NCBI GenBank assembly: GCA_024236195.1
Contig: JACKKZ010000003.1
Location: 310,001-374,000 of the forward strand
Direction of reading: 5' to 3'
From: Sphingomonadaceae bacterium
Lineage (GTDB): Bacteria > Pseudomonadota > Alphaproteobacteria > Sphingomonadales > Sphingomonadaceae
Length of the DNA: 64,000 bases
Below the pieces are notes generated by a model. The model searched no databases and was not told the origin of the DNA. It saw nothing but the letters and a program-made list of their open reading frames with translations. Positions 35,212 to 44,249 of this stretch are shown here, one piece after another. Position 1 is the first letter of the stretch; each line of letters opens with the position of its first letter. The translations under genes and the position numbers were made by a program.

Positions 35212-35526
35212 GGTAAGTCTCCTGAATGAACGCCCTATGCGGACCGAGAACCGGCCGCCTTCCGGCGCATTCAGACAAGGGCACCCTCCCCTCTTTCATC
35301 GTCAGGGGCGCTCGCGTGTGTCGGAACGACGTAGTCCCGCAAGCTGGCGACAAAACAATCGAGCCTCGCAGAACCGACGAGTTCAGTCGCGGGTTGCGAC
35401 GCCTGGCCGATCTGACAGGAAGGAACAGGATCATGACGCAAAGCAATGTGACACGCATCGCATACTGTGTCACACCAAGCTGATGTGAATGGGCGCCAGC
35501 AAGCCATGTCTAGCTTCGGACTGATA
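35212..35526 (-). promoter_or_regulatory. parB upstream region with a leader inverted repeat
   Basis: About 315 bp without genes. On the minus strand, CTGAATGCGCC-type arms at 35264-35274 and 35222-35234 pair as an 11-bp stem with a two-base bulge and a 29-base loop, just ahead of the ribosome binding site (GGAGACTTACC before the ATG). It could be a ParB operator or parS-like site, or a leader hairpin. No -35/-10 pair is assigned. Confidence 0.4.
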
Positions 35527-38500
35527 TTACGCGCGAGATGCGGCAAGTGCATCGATAATTGCACGGGCGTGGTCCCGGGGCACGAATAATCGGGTCTTGT
35601 AGCGGATTATTTCAGTGAAGCAGCCTTGCGCCTTGTACCAGTCAAGCCGTGCAGCAGACCAGCCAACCAGCTCAAGCCGCTGAGAACCATTGACCAGGCT
35701 GCGCTTTATAGTGAGTTGCTCGATGCCGGGTATGTCCATGGGCTTGCCCGAGCTCAGGACGGCTTCAGCCAACTGACCAGGATCAGAAGTCGGCGCTGCA
35801 TTGAGCCCAAGGGCCCGGCACAGGCCCGGGACATCGGCAGCAGGAACTTCCCTGCCCAGCAGCGAACATCCCTCGGCTGAAGCAATGCGGCTAACGCGAA
35901 CATGATCTGCGGGCAGTTTGTCCCAAATCGGAAGCAAAAGGCCCGTTGCAAGGTACAGCCGCTCACACTTGCGGTCAGATGCAGCTTCATTCACTTCAGC
36001 AGACCAACTCTTGCAGAACTCGACAGAACCGACAGCGGCCCATGCACTCTCCTCAAATTCGTCAGCAGTGACCCGCAGACGCTTCAAGGGACGGATCAAA
36101 TCAAACCGTGCAACGCGCTCTCCCTCCATGTTCAGGATGCTGCGGGCCGGTATACGGAGCGCCACCCGGCCAGACCGCATGTTGCGCACCATCGCATGTG
36201 AGGGGTCTTCCAGTCCGTACAATTTTCGCAGTCGTTCGAGGGTCAGCGGCCGGACGGTCCGGCTGATTTCGACTTCGAGCAGGTGAGTTGTAGCGCCCGA
36301 TTGGTCATCCGTTCTGAGCAATGTATCGCTGATGATACTGAAGCTCTCCACCGGAATGGTCTCGACCCCCACATCCAGGGTTCCGGCTTCACGCGCGGCG
36401 TCAACACGCGCTTCTACCAGGCCGAGATACTCATCGAAGATTGCATTTTGCAGAGTGATCGGAAGCGCAAGAATCCGATTAAGCCACCGCTGGATCGTCG
36501 GAAGATTTTCAACCATGCTGCCGTCGGGCGACGCAATTTTGAGGCCCGACAGGTCTTGAAATCTCTCCAATGTGACCGCTTGCAGCTTGCCAGCAAACAA
36601 CAAGCCGAACCAGCGACTAAGGGCTTCCTTCGCATAGCTACTTTCCAGATTGTCAGCCGGATCAAACAGATTCTGCCCTCCGGTCTGGCGCTGGCCGCGC
36701 GTAAGAGCGCCAAGGCTGTCCAAACGCCGTGCGATAGTCGAAATGAAACGACGCTCACCGCGAACATCGGTTGTAACAGGCCGGAACAGCGGAGCCGATG
36801 CCTGGTTTGTGCGGTTGGTTCGCCCAAGCCCCTGGATAGCAGCGTCAGCACGCCAGCCCGGCTCAAGCAGGAAGTGCACCCGCCGCTGCTGGTTTCTTGC
36901 ATCGAGAGCAGCATGATATGATCGGCCCGTTCCTCCTGCATCGGAAAAAACCAGGATGCGCTTCTCGCCATCCATGAATGCCCGGGTTTCAGCAAGGTTT
37001 GCGCGCGGGCTGCGCGAGCGGAGCTGCTGCTTTCCGTCAGGACCGATGACAAGCCGACGACTCCGTCCAGTGACTTCCGCCACGTGTTCTGTGCCAAACC
37101 GCTCGATAAGGGCATCAAGTGCAGTTGCAATCGGCGGCAGTGCACAGAGCTGTTCGATCATTCGCTCGCGAGCCGCAAGCGCGCTTCGGCACAGCACCGC
37201 ATTCCCTTCCTGATCGCTCATGGGTTCAGATCGAGGCGTGCCATTTTCATCCACGAACACGGCCATCAACCGGACCGGAAAACTCCTGGTCAGATAGTCG
37301 ATCACATATTCGCGCGGACTGAGATCAATCTCCAGCTGTTCGCGTTCTTCATCGGACAGTTCCGCCAGGCGGCGCTCAAGCATCGCTTCCGAAGTCGAGA
37401 CCAACTGGATGACTACTGACATGTTCTCGGTCAGGGCTGCCTCGATTGCCGGGAGCAAGCTCGGCAACTTCATGGACAAGAGCAGCTGGGCAAAAAAGCG
37501 CTGCTTGGTGCCTTCGAAAACTGAGAGAGCTGAAGCCTTGGCACCGCTGTTCAACGTATCTCCATTCTCGCCGTCAACGATACGGGTTGCTTCGAGTGCA
37601 TCCTTGAGATTGGCATGGATGATGGCCCAGGCCTGCGCATAGGCATCATAGATCGCGATCTGCTCTTCGGTCAGTCGGTGTTCAAGCACTTCATATTCGA
37701 CACCAGCAAAAGAGAGCGCGCGCGACGTGTAAAGACCAAGCGCTTTGAGGTCACGGGCGACCAGCTCCATCGCCGCAATTCCGCCGTCACGAATTCCTGC
37801 CACAAACGCTTCCCGATCCGGAAAGGCCGTGTGTGGTCCCCACAGACCAAGCCTGATGGCATAGGCAAGGTTGTTGACATCTGATGCCCCGGTCGCGGAA
37901 GCGTAGACGACACGGGCGCGAGGCAGCAGGTTCTGCAAGCGAATGCCTGCCACACCCTGTTCGGAACCTTTGCTTTTGCCGCGCGCGCTCTCGCCTCCGG
38001 CAGCCCCAGCCATCGCGTGGGCTTCGTCGAAGATCAGGACACCATCAAAACTGCATCCTGCCCAAGCGAGGATTTGTTCAAGCCGACTCATGTCCGCGCG
38101 ACCCGATCGCAAGGTTGGATAGGTTACAAACAGGATACCTTCAGGCATGGATACTTGCTGACCAGGCCTCCAGTTTTGTAGGGGTTGGACATCAAGTGGC
38201 AATCCGCCCAACGCACCCCAGTCTCGTCGGGCATCTTCGAGCAGCGCTTCATTCTTTGATATCCAGATGTGCCGCCGCTCACCTCTGACCCAGCGGTCAA
38301 GGATAATGCTTGCGAGCTGGCGACCTTTGCCTGCACCGGTCCCGTCCCCCAGGAAATACCCCATGCGGTAGGCCTGTCCTTCCGCAGTTGGCGTTAGACT
38401 GCAGCCTTTGTCGGCGGGCTCAAATGTACCGGGGATGTCACGCTCGTGGGCGCTGGCGGCATAGATCAGGGTCTCGATCTGGGCAGCTGACAGGATGCCC

Positions 38501-39771
38501 TCAATGATCAGGTGATCAGGCAATTCCGGTACCGCAGAGGGCTTTGGGGCCGCAATCGAGCCCATTGCGACCGACTCGACCAGCGGGGCCGGGTGCGGAC
38601 AGGCTTCCGCGATAACAATGCGGCTTGGTCGATAGGGCAAGTAGTGACCGACCTGTTCGGCCAAGGGCGCAGCTTCGCCCAACACCTCAAACGACACAGC
38701 CGCTGTTTGCCCGGCAGCCGGTCCCCGGCGTGGAGGCGTCGGCACTGATCTGGCGAGGGAGGCGGTAAAACTGAACCCATTGAACCGCTTTTGTGCGATC
38801 AATCGCGGCAACGCTGCCGCACTCTCCCGTTCTGGCAAGGCATCAACCAATTGCACCAGTTCAGAAAATTCATTGGTGCGGGCGAGAACAGGGGTTTTGG
38901 AACACCCACATTTATCAAGCACAAACAGGCGAGCCGCGATCGAGGTTCCTGATTTGCGGAAGGCACCTTCGATGCAGGCATTAAGGCGTACGGCAACCGG
39001 ATCGCGCACGCTTTTGACAAATCGCGATACATCGAACCATTCGGGCATGATCGCAACCAGCCGGCCACCCTTGCGCAAAGTGCAGAATGCCGAGCGCAAA
39101 TGCCGTGAACCACACCTGCCATCGCGGCCGCGTTCCGCGCTGACGGAATAGGGTGGATTCATCAACACGAGGCTTGGAGAAGCGGGGTGATCAAGCAACT
39201 GGTCAATCAATTCCCCGTCATGCCTGGTTACGTCCACACCGCGAAAAAGACTGGCAAGACAAGTGGCGCGCTCGCTTGAAAACTCATTGAGCCACAATTC
39301 CGCTCCGCCCTTGTGACCCCATAATGCAAGAAGGCCCGTTCCTGCCGAGGGTTCGAGCAGCTTATCGCCAGCCACGAATGCGCAGGCGCGCGCGGCAAGC
39401 CAGGCAAGGCGCGGCGGGGTCGCAAATTGCTGAAGTTCAACCTGCGTTTCGCTGCGATTGACCTGTGCAGGCACCAGTCCTTCGAGCTCGGACAGCAAGC
39501 GATCAGCTTGTGCAGGATCTGTTCGGGCAGTAAAATCAGTCCGGTTCGACAACCATAAGGCCTGAGCGAGCTCACAGGCGGTATTGGCATCACCGGCGGA
39601 CCACGAGCCGTCAGCATCGCTACCATTGAAACTATCGCTCATGACTGCTGCAACATGCTCGCGGGTGAGTGGCACGCCATTGCTCAATGCGGCCGCACAC
39701 ACTCTGGCGGCGCGCAGCACTGGCAGTTCGAAGCTATGGGCAAGGTCGTATTGGAATGCAGATTGTGGCAT
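35527..39771 (-). CDS. DNA methylase fused to strawberry-notch-type helicase
   Basis: 1414 residues. The first 350 form a Rossmann methylase: SAM-binding DKLLEPSAGTGLLALWG (about 137-152) and the catalytic motif LVLMNPPYSVS (205-208, NPPY, typical of adenine N6 methylation). From about 420 comes an SF2 helicase of the strawberry-notch (Sno) type: Walker A GYFLGDGTGAGKGRQLA, DEAH at 582-585 in LIFDEAHAMAGA, arginine-finger region GLGRTNRTNQASAPL, and a C-terminal Sno domain. Such fusions travel on plasmids and phages; P1 DarB, an antirestriction protein, is a known analogue. It starts 40 bp after the primase stop and is likely cotranscribed. Function in antirestriction is inferred. Confidence 0.85.
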   Translation of the reverse strand: MPQSAFQYDLAHSFELPVLRAARVCAAALSNGVPLTREHVAAVMSDSFNGSDADGSWSAGDANTACELAQALWLSNRTDFTARTDPAQADRLLSELEGLVPAQVNRSETQVELQQFATPPRLAWLAARACAFVAGDKLLEPSAGTGLLALWGHKGGAELWLNEFSSERATCLASLFRGVDVTRHDGELIDQLLDHPASPSLVLMNPPYSVSAERGRDGRCGSRHLRSAFCTLRKGGRLVAIMPEWFDVSRFVKSVRDPVAVRLNACIEGAFRKSGTSIAARLFVLDKCGCSKTPVLARTNEFSELVQLVDALPERESAAALPRLIAQKRFNGFSFTASLARSVPTPPRRGPAAGQTAAVSFEVLGEAAPLAEQVGHYLPYRPSRIVIAEACPHPAPLVESVAMGSIAAPKPSAVPELPDHLIIEGILSAAQIETLIYAASAHERDIPGTFEPADKGCSLTPTAEGQAYRMGYFLGDGTGAGKGRQLASIILDRWVRGERRHIWISKNEALLEDARRDWGALGGLPLDVQPLQNWRPGQQVSMPEGILFVTYPTLRSGRADMSRLEQILAWAGCSFDGVLIFDEAHAMAGAAGGESARGKSKGSEQGVAGIRLQNLLPRARVVYASATGASDVNNLAYAIRLGLWGPHTAFPDREAFVAGIRDGGIAAMELVARDLKALGLYTSRALSFAGVEYEVLEHRLTEEQIAIYDAYAQAWAIIHANLKDALEATRIVDGENGDTLNSGAKASALSVFEGTKQRFFAQLLLSMKLPSLLPAIEAALTENMSVVIQLVSTSEAMLERRLAELSDEEREQLEIDLSPREYVIDYLTRSFPVRLMAVFVDENGTPRSEPMSDQEGNAVLCRSALAARERMIEQLCALPPIATALDALIERFGTEHVAEVTGRSRRLVIGPDGKQQLRSRSPRANLAETRAFMDGEKRILVFSDAGGTGRSYHAALDARNQQRRVHFLLEPGWRADAAIQGLGRTNRTNQASAPLFRPVTTDVRGERRFISTIARRLDSLGALTRGQRQTGGQNLFDPADNLESSYAKEALSRWFGLLFAGKLQAVTLERFQDLSGLKIASPDGSMVENLPTIQRWLNRILALPITLQNAIFDEYLGLVEARVDAAREAGTLDVGVETIPVESFSIISDTLLRTDDQSGATTHLLEVEISRTVRPLTLERLRKLYGLEDPSHAMVRNMRSGRVALRIPARSILNMEGERVARFDLIRPLKRLRVTADEFEESAWAAVGSVEFCKSWSAEVNEAASDRKCERLYLATGLLLPIWDKLPADHVRVSRIASAEGCSLLGREVPAADVPGLCRALGLNAAPTSDPGQLAEAVLSSGKPMDIPGIEQLTIKRSLVNGSQRLELVGWSAARLDWYKAQGCFTEIIRYKTRLFVPRDHARAIIDALAASRA

Positions 39772-39811
39772 GGAATCCTCCTGGCAAGGTCCTCACGTCA
39801 CGGGACCTCGA

Positions 39812-40732
39812 TCAGGCAGGAGCCCTCTCCCCTCTCTGCAATTGGCTGCGCTTGCTGGCCTGCTTGCGAAAAAGGACGTCAGCCCAGTCGTAACCCTGAC
39901 GCCAGGGGCGTTGGACAACAATCCGCCGATGCGGAGCTTCATAAGCCTTGCATGCGCGTTGCTGCGCCAGGAGACCGCCGGCATCGGCGTCCAGGAACAG
40001 CTGCAGGACGCGAACAGATTCGGGGATCGAGACAAGACCAAACCGCTCGTTACCCAGGGTTGCCCAGCATGGAGTGCCAAACAATTGCATAACTGCAAGC
40101 GCGGTCTCGATCCCTTCAGCCAAGCCTAGCTTGCCTGCGCGAGGAGAAGAGAGACGCACTGCGCCATTTTGCAAACTGCCGAGCGCCCGCTTGGGCCTGT
40201 CGAAGGCCGCAATCGCCTGGCAATCCGGATCCAGAAAAGTGCGATGTACCGCGATAACACCGTGATCGCTGCGGACTGCTGCCAGCATGGCAGGCAAGAA
40301 CTGAACCTCGCCTCTTGGTCCCAACGGCGTATGCTCTTGAAAACGCAACTCGGGAGACATTAGCTGGATCGCGCGCGCCTTCAGATAGGCTTCTGCAGGG
40401 CTTCCGCCGAGCGCAGCTGCTGCACGCCACAACCTGACAGCGTTGCGATCCGGACCGGCTACACGGCGAGGGCTTTCATGCTGAGGGGGATCGCCGGAGA
40501 AAAGATCGCACCGCCTGACCCCAGACCTGTTTAGCGCGGCGAGCACATCTGTATTCGCGCACCCGGCAAAGCAATGGAAAAGGATAGCCTGTCTGCCGAG
40601 GGTAACACTTAGCGAGGGGGTTCGATCATCATGGGCCGGGCAGCAGCACATGCCCTTGCCATCGCGCCATGCGCCGCCAAGACGTTCCACCAGTTCACGA
40701 GCACGGGTTTCCAACTGCGATTGTCGAGGCAT
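39812..40732 (-). CDS. CHC2 zinc-finger/Toprim primase-like protein
   Basis: 306 residues from the ATG at 40732 (an ATG eight codons upstream is in frame). N-terminal zinc finger: CCCPAHDDRTPSLSV followed by FHCFAGCANTDVL, the C-H-C-C ligands of DnaG/phage primases. The Toprim domain has the catalytic Glu in LAEGIETALAVMQLF and the acidic pair in LFLDADAGGLLAQQ. The region between (GVIAVHRTFLDPDCQAIAAF) matches plasmid/phage DUF7146-type linkers. It would prime DNA synthesis of a plasmid or integrative element, though such short proteins may need a helicase partner. It is divergent from the transglycosylase gene. Confidence 0.85.
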   Translation of the reverse strand: MPRQSQLETRARELVERLGGAWRDGKGMCCCPAHDDRTPSLSVTLGRQAILFHCFAGCANTDVLAALNRSGVRRCDLFSGDPPQHESPRRVAGPDRNAVRLWRAAAALGGSPAEAYLKARAIQLMSPELRFQEHTPLGPRGEVQFLPAMLAAVRSDHGVIAVHRTFLDPDCQAIAAFDRPKRALGSLQNGAVRLSSPRAGKLGLAEGIETALAVMQLFGTPCWATLGNERFGLVSIPESVRVLQLFLDADAGGLLAQQRACKAYEAPHRRIVVQRPWRQGYDWADVLFRKQASKRSQLQRGERAPA

Positions 40733-40862
40733 CCGGTAACTCCTTTGAACCACCAACGCCTGCTAAGCAGCAACCTCCACTCTGCTGCACCAAGAGACGC
40801 TTTCCAACATCATTTGTTCTTTATATGTTCCGCCCTGATTCGTCCAGAATGGAGCAGAAGCA
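40733..40862. promoter_or_regulatory. Divergent promoter region, primase and transglycosylase
   Basis: 130 bp between two divergent genes of the plasmid-like block. The transglycosylase has GGAG before its ATG. The sequence is AT-richer than its surroundings (TTTGTTCTTTATATG near 40815) and probably holds both promoters. Confidence 0.45.
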
Positions 40863-41483
40863 ATGCGTACGATCCCCCTCAAGCTGGCGATTGTCAGCAT
40901 CTTGACGCTGCCCACTGCGGCTGCGACTGCCAAGGACGGCAGTGAGCAAGGCAATGGCTATCGCCTTTCGGCACATGAGGGCGGGTTTCAACTTGTCGAG
41001 CATGGGATGTGGAGCCAGCCAACTCAGCAACCTCCGCCAGCAAAACCGCTGATCCGGCGAACTCGTGACAGCAAGCCAGTGGCGACCGGCAAGGCTGGAT
41101 TTCGCCGTGCAAGCTATTTGCCTCAGGTGAATGCACTGGAAGCCAGATATGCGCTGCCCAGCGGGCTGCTCGATGCGCTTGTCTGGACAGAATCGCGCTA
41201 TAATCCCCTGGCAGTGAGCAAGGCTGGCGCTGGCGGGCTTGGTCAGCTTATGCCAGCAACTGCGCGTGAGCTTGGGATTGCCAACCGGTTTGATCCGTAT
41301 GCCAATCTTGACGGCGCTGCGCGTTACCTGCGCAAGATGCTTGACCAGTTTGGAGCGGTGCATCTTGCTCTTGCAGCCTATAATGCCGGGCCAAACGCAG
41401 TAAGGCGGGCCGGCGGAATACCTCGCAACGGTGAAACGCCTGCCTATGTGCGCACTGTCCTTCGCCATTGGCGAGCGTTTTAA
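40863..41483 (+). CDS. VirB1-like lytic transglycosylase
   Basis: 206 residues with a signal peptide (MRTIPLKLAIVSILTLPTAA, then ATAKDG). After a Pro/Gln-rich linker, residues 95-200 form an SLT domain: LDALVWTESRYNPLAVSKAG with the catalytic Glu, AGGLGQLMPATARELGI, YANLDGAARYLRKMLDQFG and HLALAAYNAGPNAVRRAGG. The family opens peptidoglycan to let secretion or conjugation complexes assemble. It stands in the plasmid-like block but no type IV secretion genes are visible here. Confidence 0.9.
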   Translation: MRTIPLKLAIVSILTLPTAAATAKDGSEQGNGYRLSAHEGGFQLVEHGMWSQPTQQPPPAKPLIRRTRDSKPVATGKAGFRRASYLPQVNALEARYALPSGLLDALVWTESRYNPLAVSKAGAGGLGQLMPATARELGIANRFDPYANLDGAARYLRKMLDQFGAVHLALAAYNAGPNAVRRAGGIPRNGETPAYVRTVLRHWRAF

Positions 41484-41771
41484 GACCAGACAGTCCGCGC
41501 AGCGCCCGGCGCTGCAAACGAATGACCGCACCCCGGAATAGGGAGCGGCCAAAGGCCTGTGGGAAGCAAGGAGGCGGTACCAGTCGTCCTCCGTAGCTTC
41601 CCGCTCGCCTGACCCGGTCCCGTTGCGGAGTGCGTGCGGGCCCCAAAACAGAAAACCCGCACCCTCAGGAGCGCATCGCCAGATGCGCGGGACAGAGTGC
41701 GGCATCAGGCCCGCTCTGTTCGAACCAGGGCAAGGTCATTAAAAGGCCCTTTGCGCTGAATGAGGTGTTCC
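41484..41771. other. Intergenic stretch before the transposase gene
   Basis: About 288 bp. No gene or clear inverted repeat was found; the right end carries GAGGTG before the transposase ATG. No IS1595-type end could be recognised here. Confidence 0.35.
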
Positions 41772-42704
41772 ATGGGCAAGCTAGCGGATGACCGGGTAAT
41801 GCAAAGGCTCGATAGCTGCTCATCTAGCCTGTTGAGCTACGACTGGTTCTTTTCCCGATTTCCCGACCAGCGCAGTTGCTGCAATTTCCTGTTCCAGTCC
41901 AGGTTAGGGAATGATTGGCCTTGCCCGCGCTGCGGGCGCCAGACCAAATGGCATTTGAGCCGATACTATTATTATGGCTGCCAGCGATGCGGCTACCAGC
42001 TTCGTCCAAAAGCCGGCACGATTTTTGCCCGAAGCAAGATCGACCTGCAACGCTGGTTTTTTGTCGCTTTGCTGATGTGCCAGTCGCCGCGCAGCGTACC
42101 TGCCCAATTCGTCAAGCGCGCCACAGGTCTTGGTGAACAGGCAGCATGGAGCCTGGGTGACAGGCTTCGAAGCCATATGGAATGGCTTGGCCAGCCCCGG
42201 CTGCTGGGTGGCCCCGGCAAAGTGATTGAAGTGGACGAGACCTTTCTGCCCAATGTGGTGCGCAGCGAGCGCGCCCGGATCAAGGTGCTTGGGATCACCG
42301 ACCGCTCGCAGGTCATGACCTTCATCACAAAGGATCGCAAACGAGAGACCATCTGGCCCATCTTGCGTAAGTTCGTAGCGCCTGGTTCAATCGTGAACAC
42401 GGATGGCTGGAAAGCATATCGCGGCTTGGAAGCGCTTGGCTTCGAACATCGGTTTGTGAACCATCTGAAAGGCGAATGGGTCGGCAAGGATGGCACTTCA
42501 ACGCTGTTCATCGATGGCTATTGGGCCAGACTGAAGCACTTCCTGTCGCGCACCCATGTGCGCATCAATGAAGCGCATATCGGGAAGTACATCAAGGAAT
42601 ACGAGCTGCGCTTCAACCATCGGAACGATCGCACCGCCATGTTTTTCAGGGTCATTGGCGAGCATCCAGAATTCCCAGCCTATACGGGCAGAACACTGGG
42701 TTGA
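41772..42704 (+). CDS. IS1595/ISXO2-type transposase
   Basis: 310 residues from the ATG at 41772, with GAGG seven bases upstream. Zinc ribbon WPCPRCGRQTKWHLS and GCQRCGYQLRPKAG, then the ISXO2-like domain with the catalytic acids: VIEVDETFLPN, SIVNTDGWKAYRGLEALGF and FIDGYWARLKHFL (the third position often Asn or Glu). Intact as far as visible. I could not find terminal inverted repeats or a target duplication, so it may be a passenger or domesticated copy and not a complete IS. A degenerate relative follows 350 bp later. Confidence 0.82.
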   Translation: MGKLADDRVMQRLDSCSSSLLSYDWFFSRFPDQRSCCNFLFQSRLGNDWPCPRCGRQTKWHLSRYYYYGCQRCGYQLRPKAGTIFARSKIDLQRWFFVALLMCQSPRSVPAQFVKRATGLGEQAAWSLGDRLRSHMEWLGQPRLLGGPGKVIEVDETFLPNVVRSERARIKVLGITDRSQVMTFITKDRKRETIWPILRKFVAPGSIVNTDGWKAYRGLEALGFEHRFVNHLKGEWVGKDGTSTLFIDGYWARLKHFLSRTHVRINEAHIGKYIKEYELRFNHRNDRTAMFFRVIGEHPEFPAYTGRTLG

Positions 42705-42710
42705 ACGAAG

Positions 42711-42887
42711 CTACCAATCTAGGAACGCAGCAATTCCGACGATGACCGAAAAGCCCCAGATCAACAGGATAAATGTACCTTCTATAGGAATGCCGCGGTT
42801 ACCCTCTTCGGATTCGTAGAATTCCCTGAACATATCAGGACAGACCTTGCGCCAGATGCGGCTGAGTTTGTCGCCAAGATTGTCCAT
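42711..42887 (-). CDS. Small single-span membrane protein
   Basis: 58 residues from the ATG at 42887, with GGAAGG about eleven bases upstream. Basic/acidic N-terminus (MDNLGDKLSRIWRKVCPD) then one membrane helix (TFILLIWGFSVIVGIAAFL) and DW at the end. It faces the transposase gene tail to tail with only six bases between them. Its reality rests on composition and the ribosome binding site; no family is known. Confidence 0.4.
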   Translation of the reverse strand: MDNLGDKLSRIWRKVCPDMFREFYESEEGNRGIPIEGTFILLIWGFSVIVGIAAFLDW

Positions 42888-43039
42888 ACTGCTTTCAGAC
42901 CTTCCAGTCATTCCAACCAATGCAAGTCGGCGAGATATTGTTGATGGCCTCGTAGCATAATCTTCCGATCCGCGCAGGCCAGCAATTCCTATGTTTACCG
43001 AAATTGGACATAGTAAGGGAGGCCACAGGACGCCAATAG

Positions 43040-43990
43040 CGACACAGGAAAAGTGCCATAGCAATCAAGCAACGCAGTGTTGACTACTGGAGCTGGAAGC
43101 AGCGCTTTCCAGACGATCTGTCATGCCGCCGACAGGTCTTCAAAGCACGTTTCTCGGCCTATACGGTCCCCTGCCCCAATTGCGGTCCGTGGGCGCGCTG
43201 GCGCGAAGGAGCCGGGTGTCACTACGCACTGTGCATACATTGCAACGCACGCTTTTCGCTGAAACGCATGACGCTTGCCGAGAATTCAAACATGCCGTGG
43301 CACAAATGGTTCGAACTGCTCTGGCTGATGACCATGACGCGCCAGGGCCTGTCGCTATCCTTTGTTGAAGCCGCGCTTGGTGTACAAACTTCAACCGCCT
43401 TGCGGATGTTGCACCGTGCGCGCGCTCATATGCACGCAATCTGCGAAAGCACGATGCTAGGCGGCCCCGGTCGCAGCGTCTGGCTCGGCACCCATACGTG
43501 CCGACTTATTCGAGGCCCCAATGGAAGAGGGCGGCGACGCGCTGTCCTGCTGGGTCTGTGGGACGGGGTATCGCTCTACACCAGCGTGATTGCGCGCCGG
43601 CAACGCAACTTCATTCGTCCCGTCCTGCATCGGACAGTAAGGCCAGGCTCCACGATCATCCAGCTAGAGCGCGACTATCTTTCTTGCAGAACAACCAAAG
43701 GGTCTGACGTGGTTGGCCCTGATTCCCCCCACGCACAAGCACAGGACGCACTCTATCTCGGTGCGCACTGGGTCAATGTGATACGTTCTCTGAAAGGCTC
43801 TCATTTGCTCACGAACAGGGAACTCCTGCTTGATTATATCAAGGAGCATGAATTCAGGCATCATTTCCGCCGCCAGCCTGCAAGCATGTTCGAGATGTTG
43901 ATCAGCACATTCCCGGATGTCCGGGACCCTGATGCAGTGCCATCCATGGGACTTAAGCTGACAAAGCCCTCCTCGACCAAGGTGCGTTGA
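43040..43990 (+). pseudogene. ISXO2-like transposase relative lacking catalytic acids
   Basis: The frame is open from 43040 to the stop at 43990, but no ATG, GTG or TTG occurs before 43268, so the N-terminus lacks a normal start. It aligns with the transposase at 41772: zinc ribbon VPCPNCGPWARW and LCIHCNARFSLK, then MPWHKWFELLWLMTMTRQG, GGPGRSVWLGTHTCRL and LLLDYIKEHEFRHHFRR. Where the intact copy has VDETF, VNTDGWKAY and DGYWARLK, this one has WLGTHT, IQLERDYLS and LGAHWVNVI, so all catalytic acids are gone while the length and zinc cysteines are kept. Either a decayed gene or a protein reused for DNA binding. Confidence 0.65.
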
Positions 43991-44249
43991 CACTCAGCAT
44001 GACAGACTTTGGCAGGAAGGAACGCTGCCACTCTCTTCCCCACTGCCTTGTTACGATTGATGAATGCATCAGCGGCCAGATATCCATTGCGAATACTGGC
44101 GGCTCACCATCTGCTTCAGGTCGCCTGTTCATGCGTCCCTTGTGCAAGTATGTCCTTGGGCTGAGAAGCTGAGCAAGCGCACCATATCGCCAGCGCGAGG
44201 CCTAAAGCGGTCCCAACGCCAAGCGACGGAATCTTCGAACCTGATTACC

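Noticed and set aside
39787..39808. AGGTCC...GGACCT inverted repeat between the primase and methylase-helicase genes
   Set aside because: Only six base pairs, without a U-tract; too short to call a terminator or operator.
41484..42720. Complete IS1595 element around the intact transposase
   Set aside because: I looked for terminal inverted repeats on both sides of the gene and saw none, so only the gene is reported.
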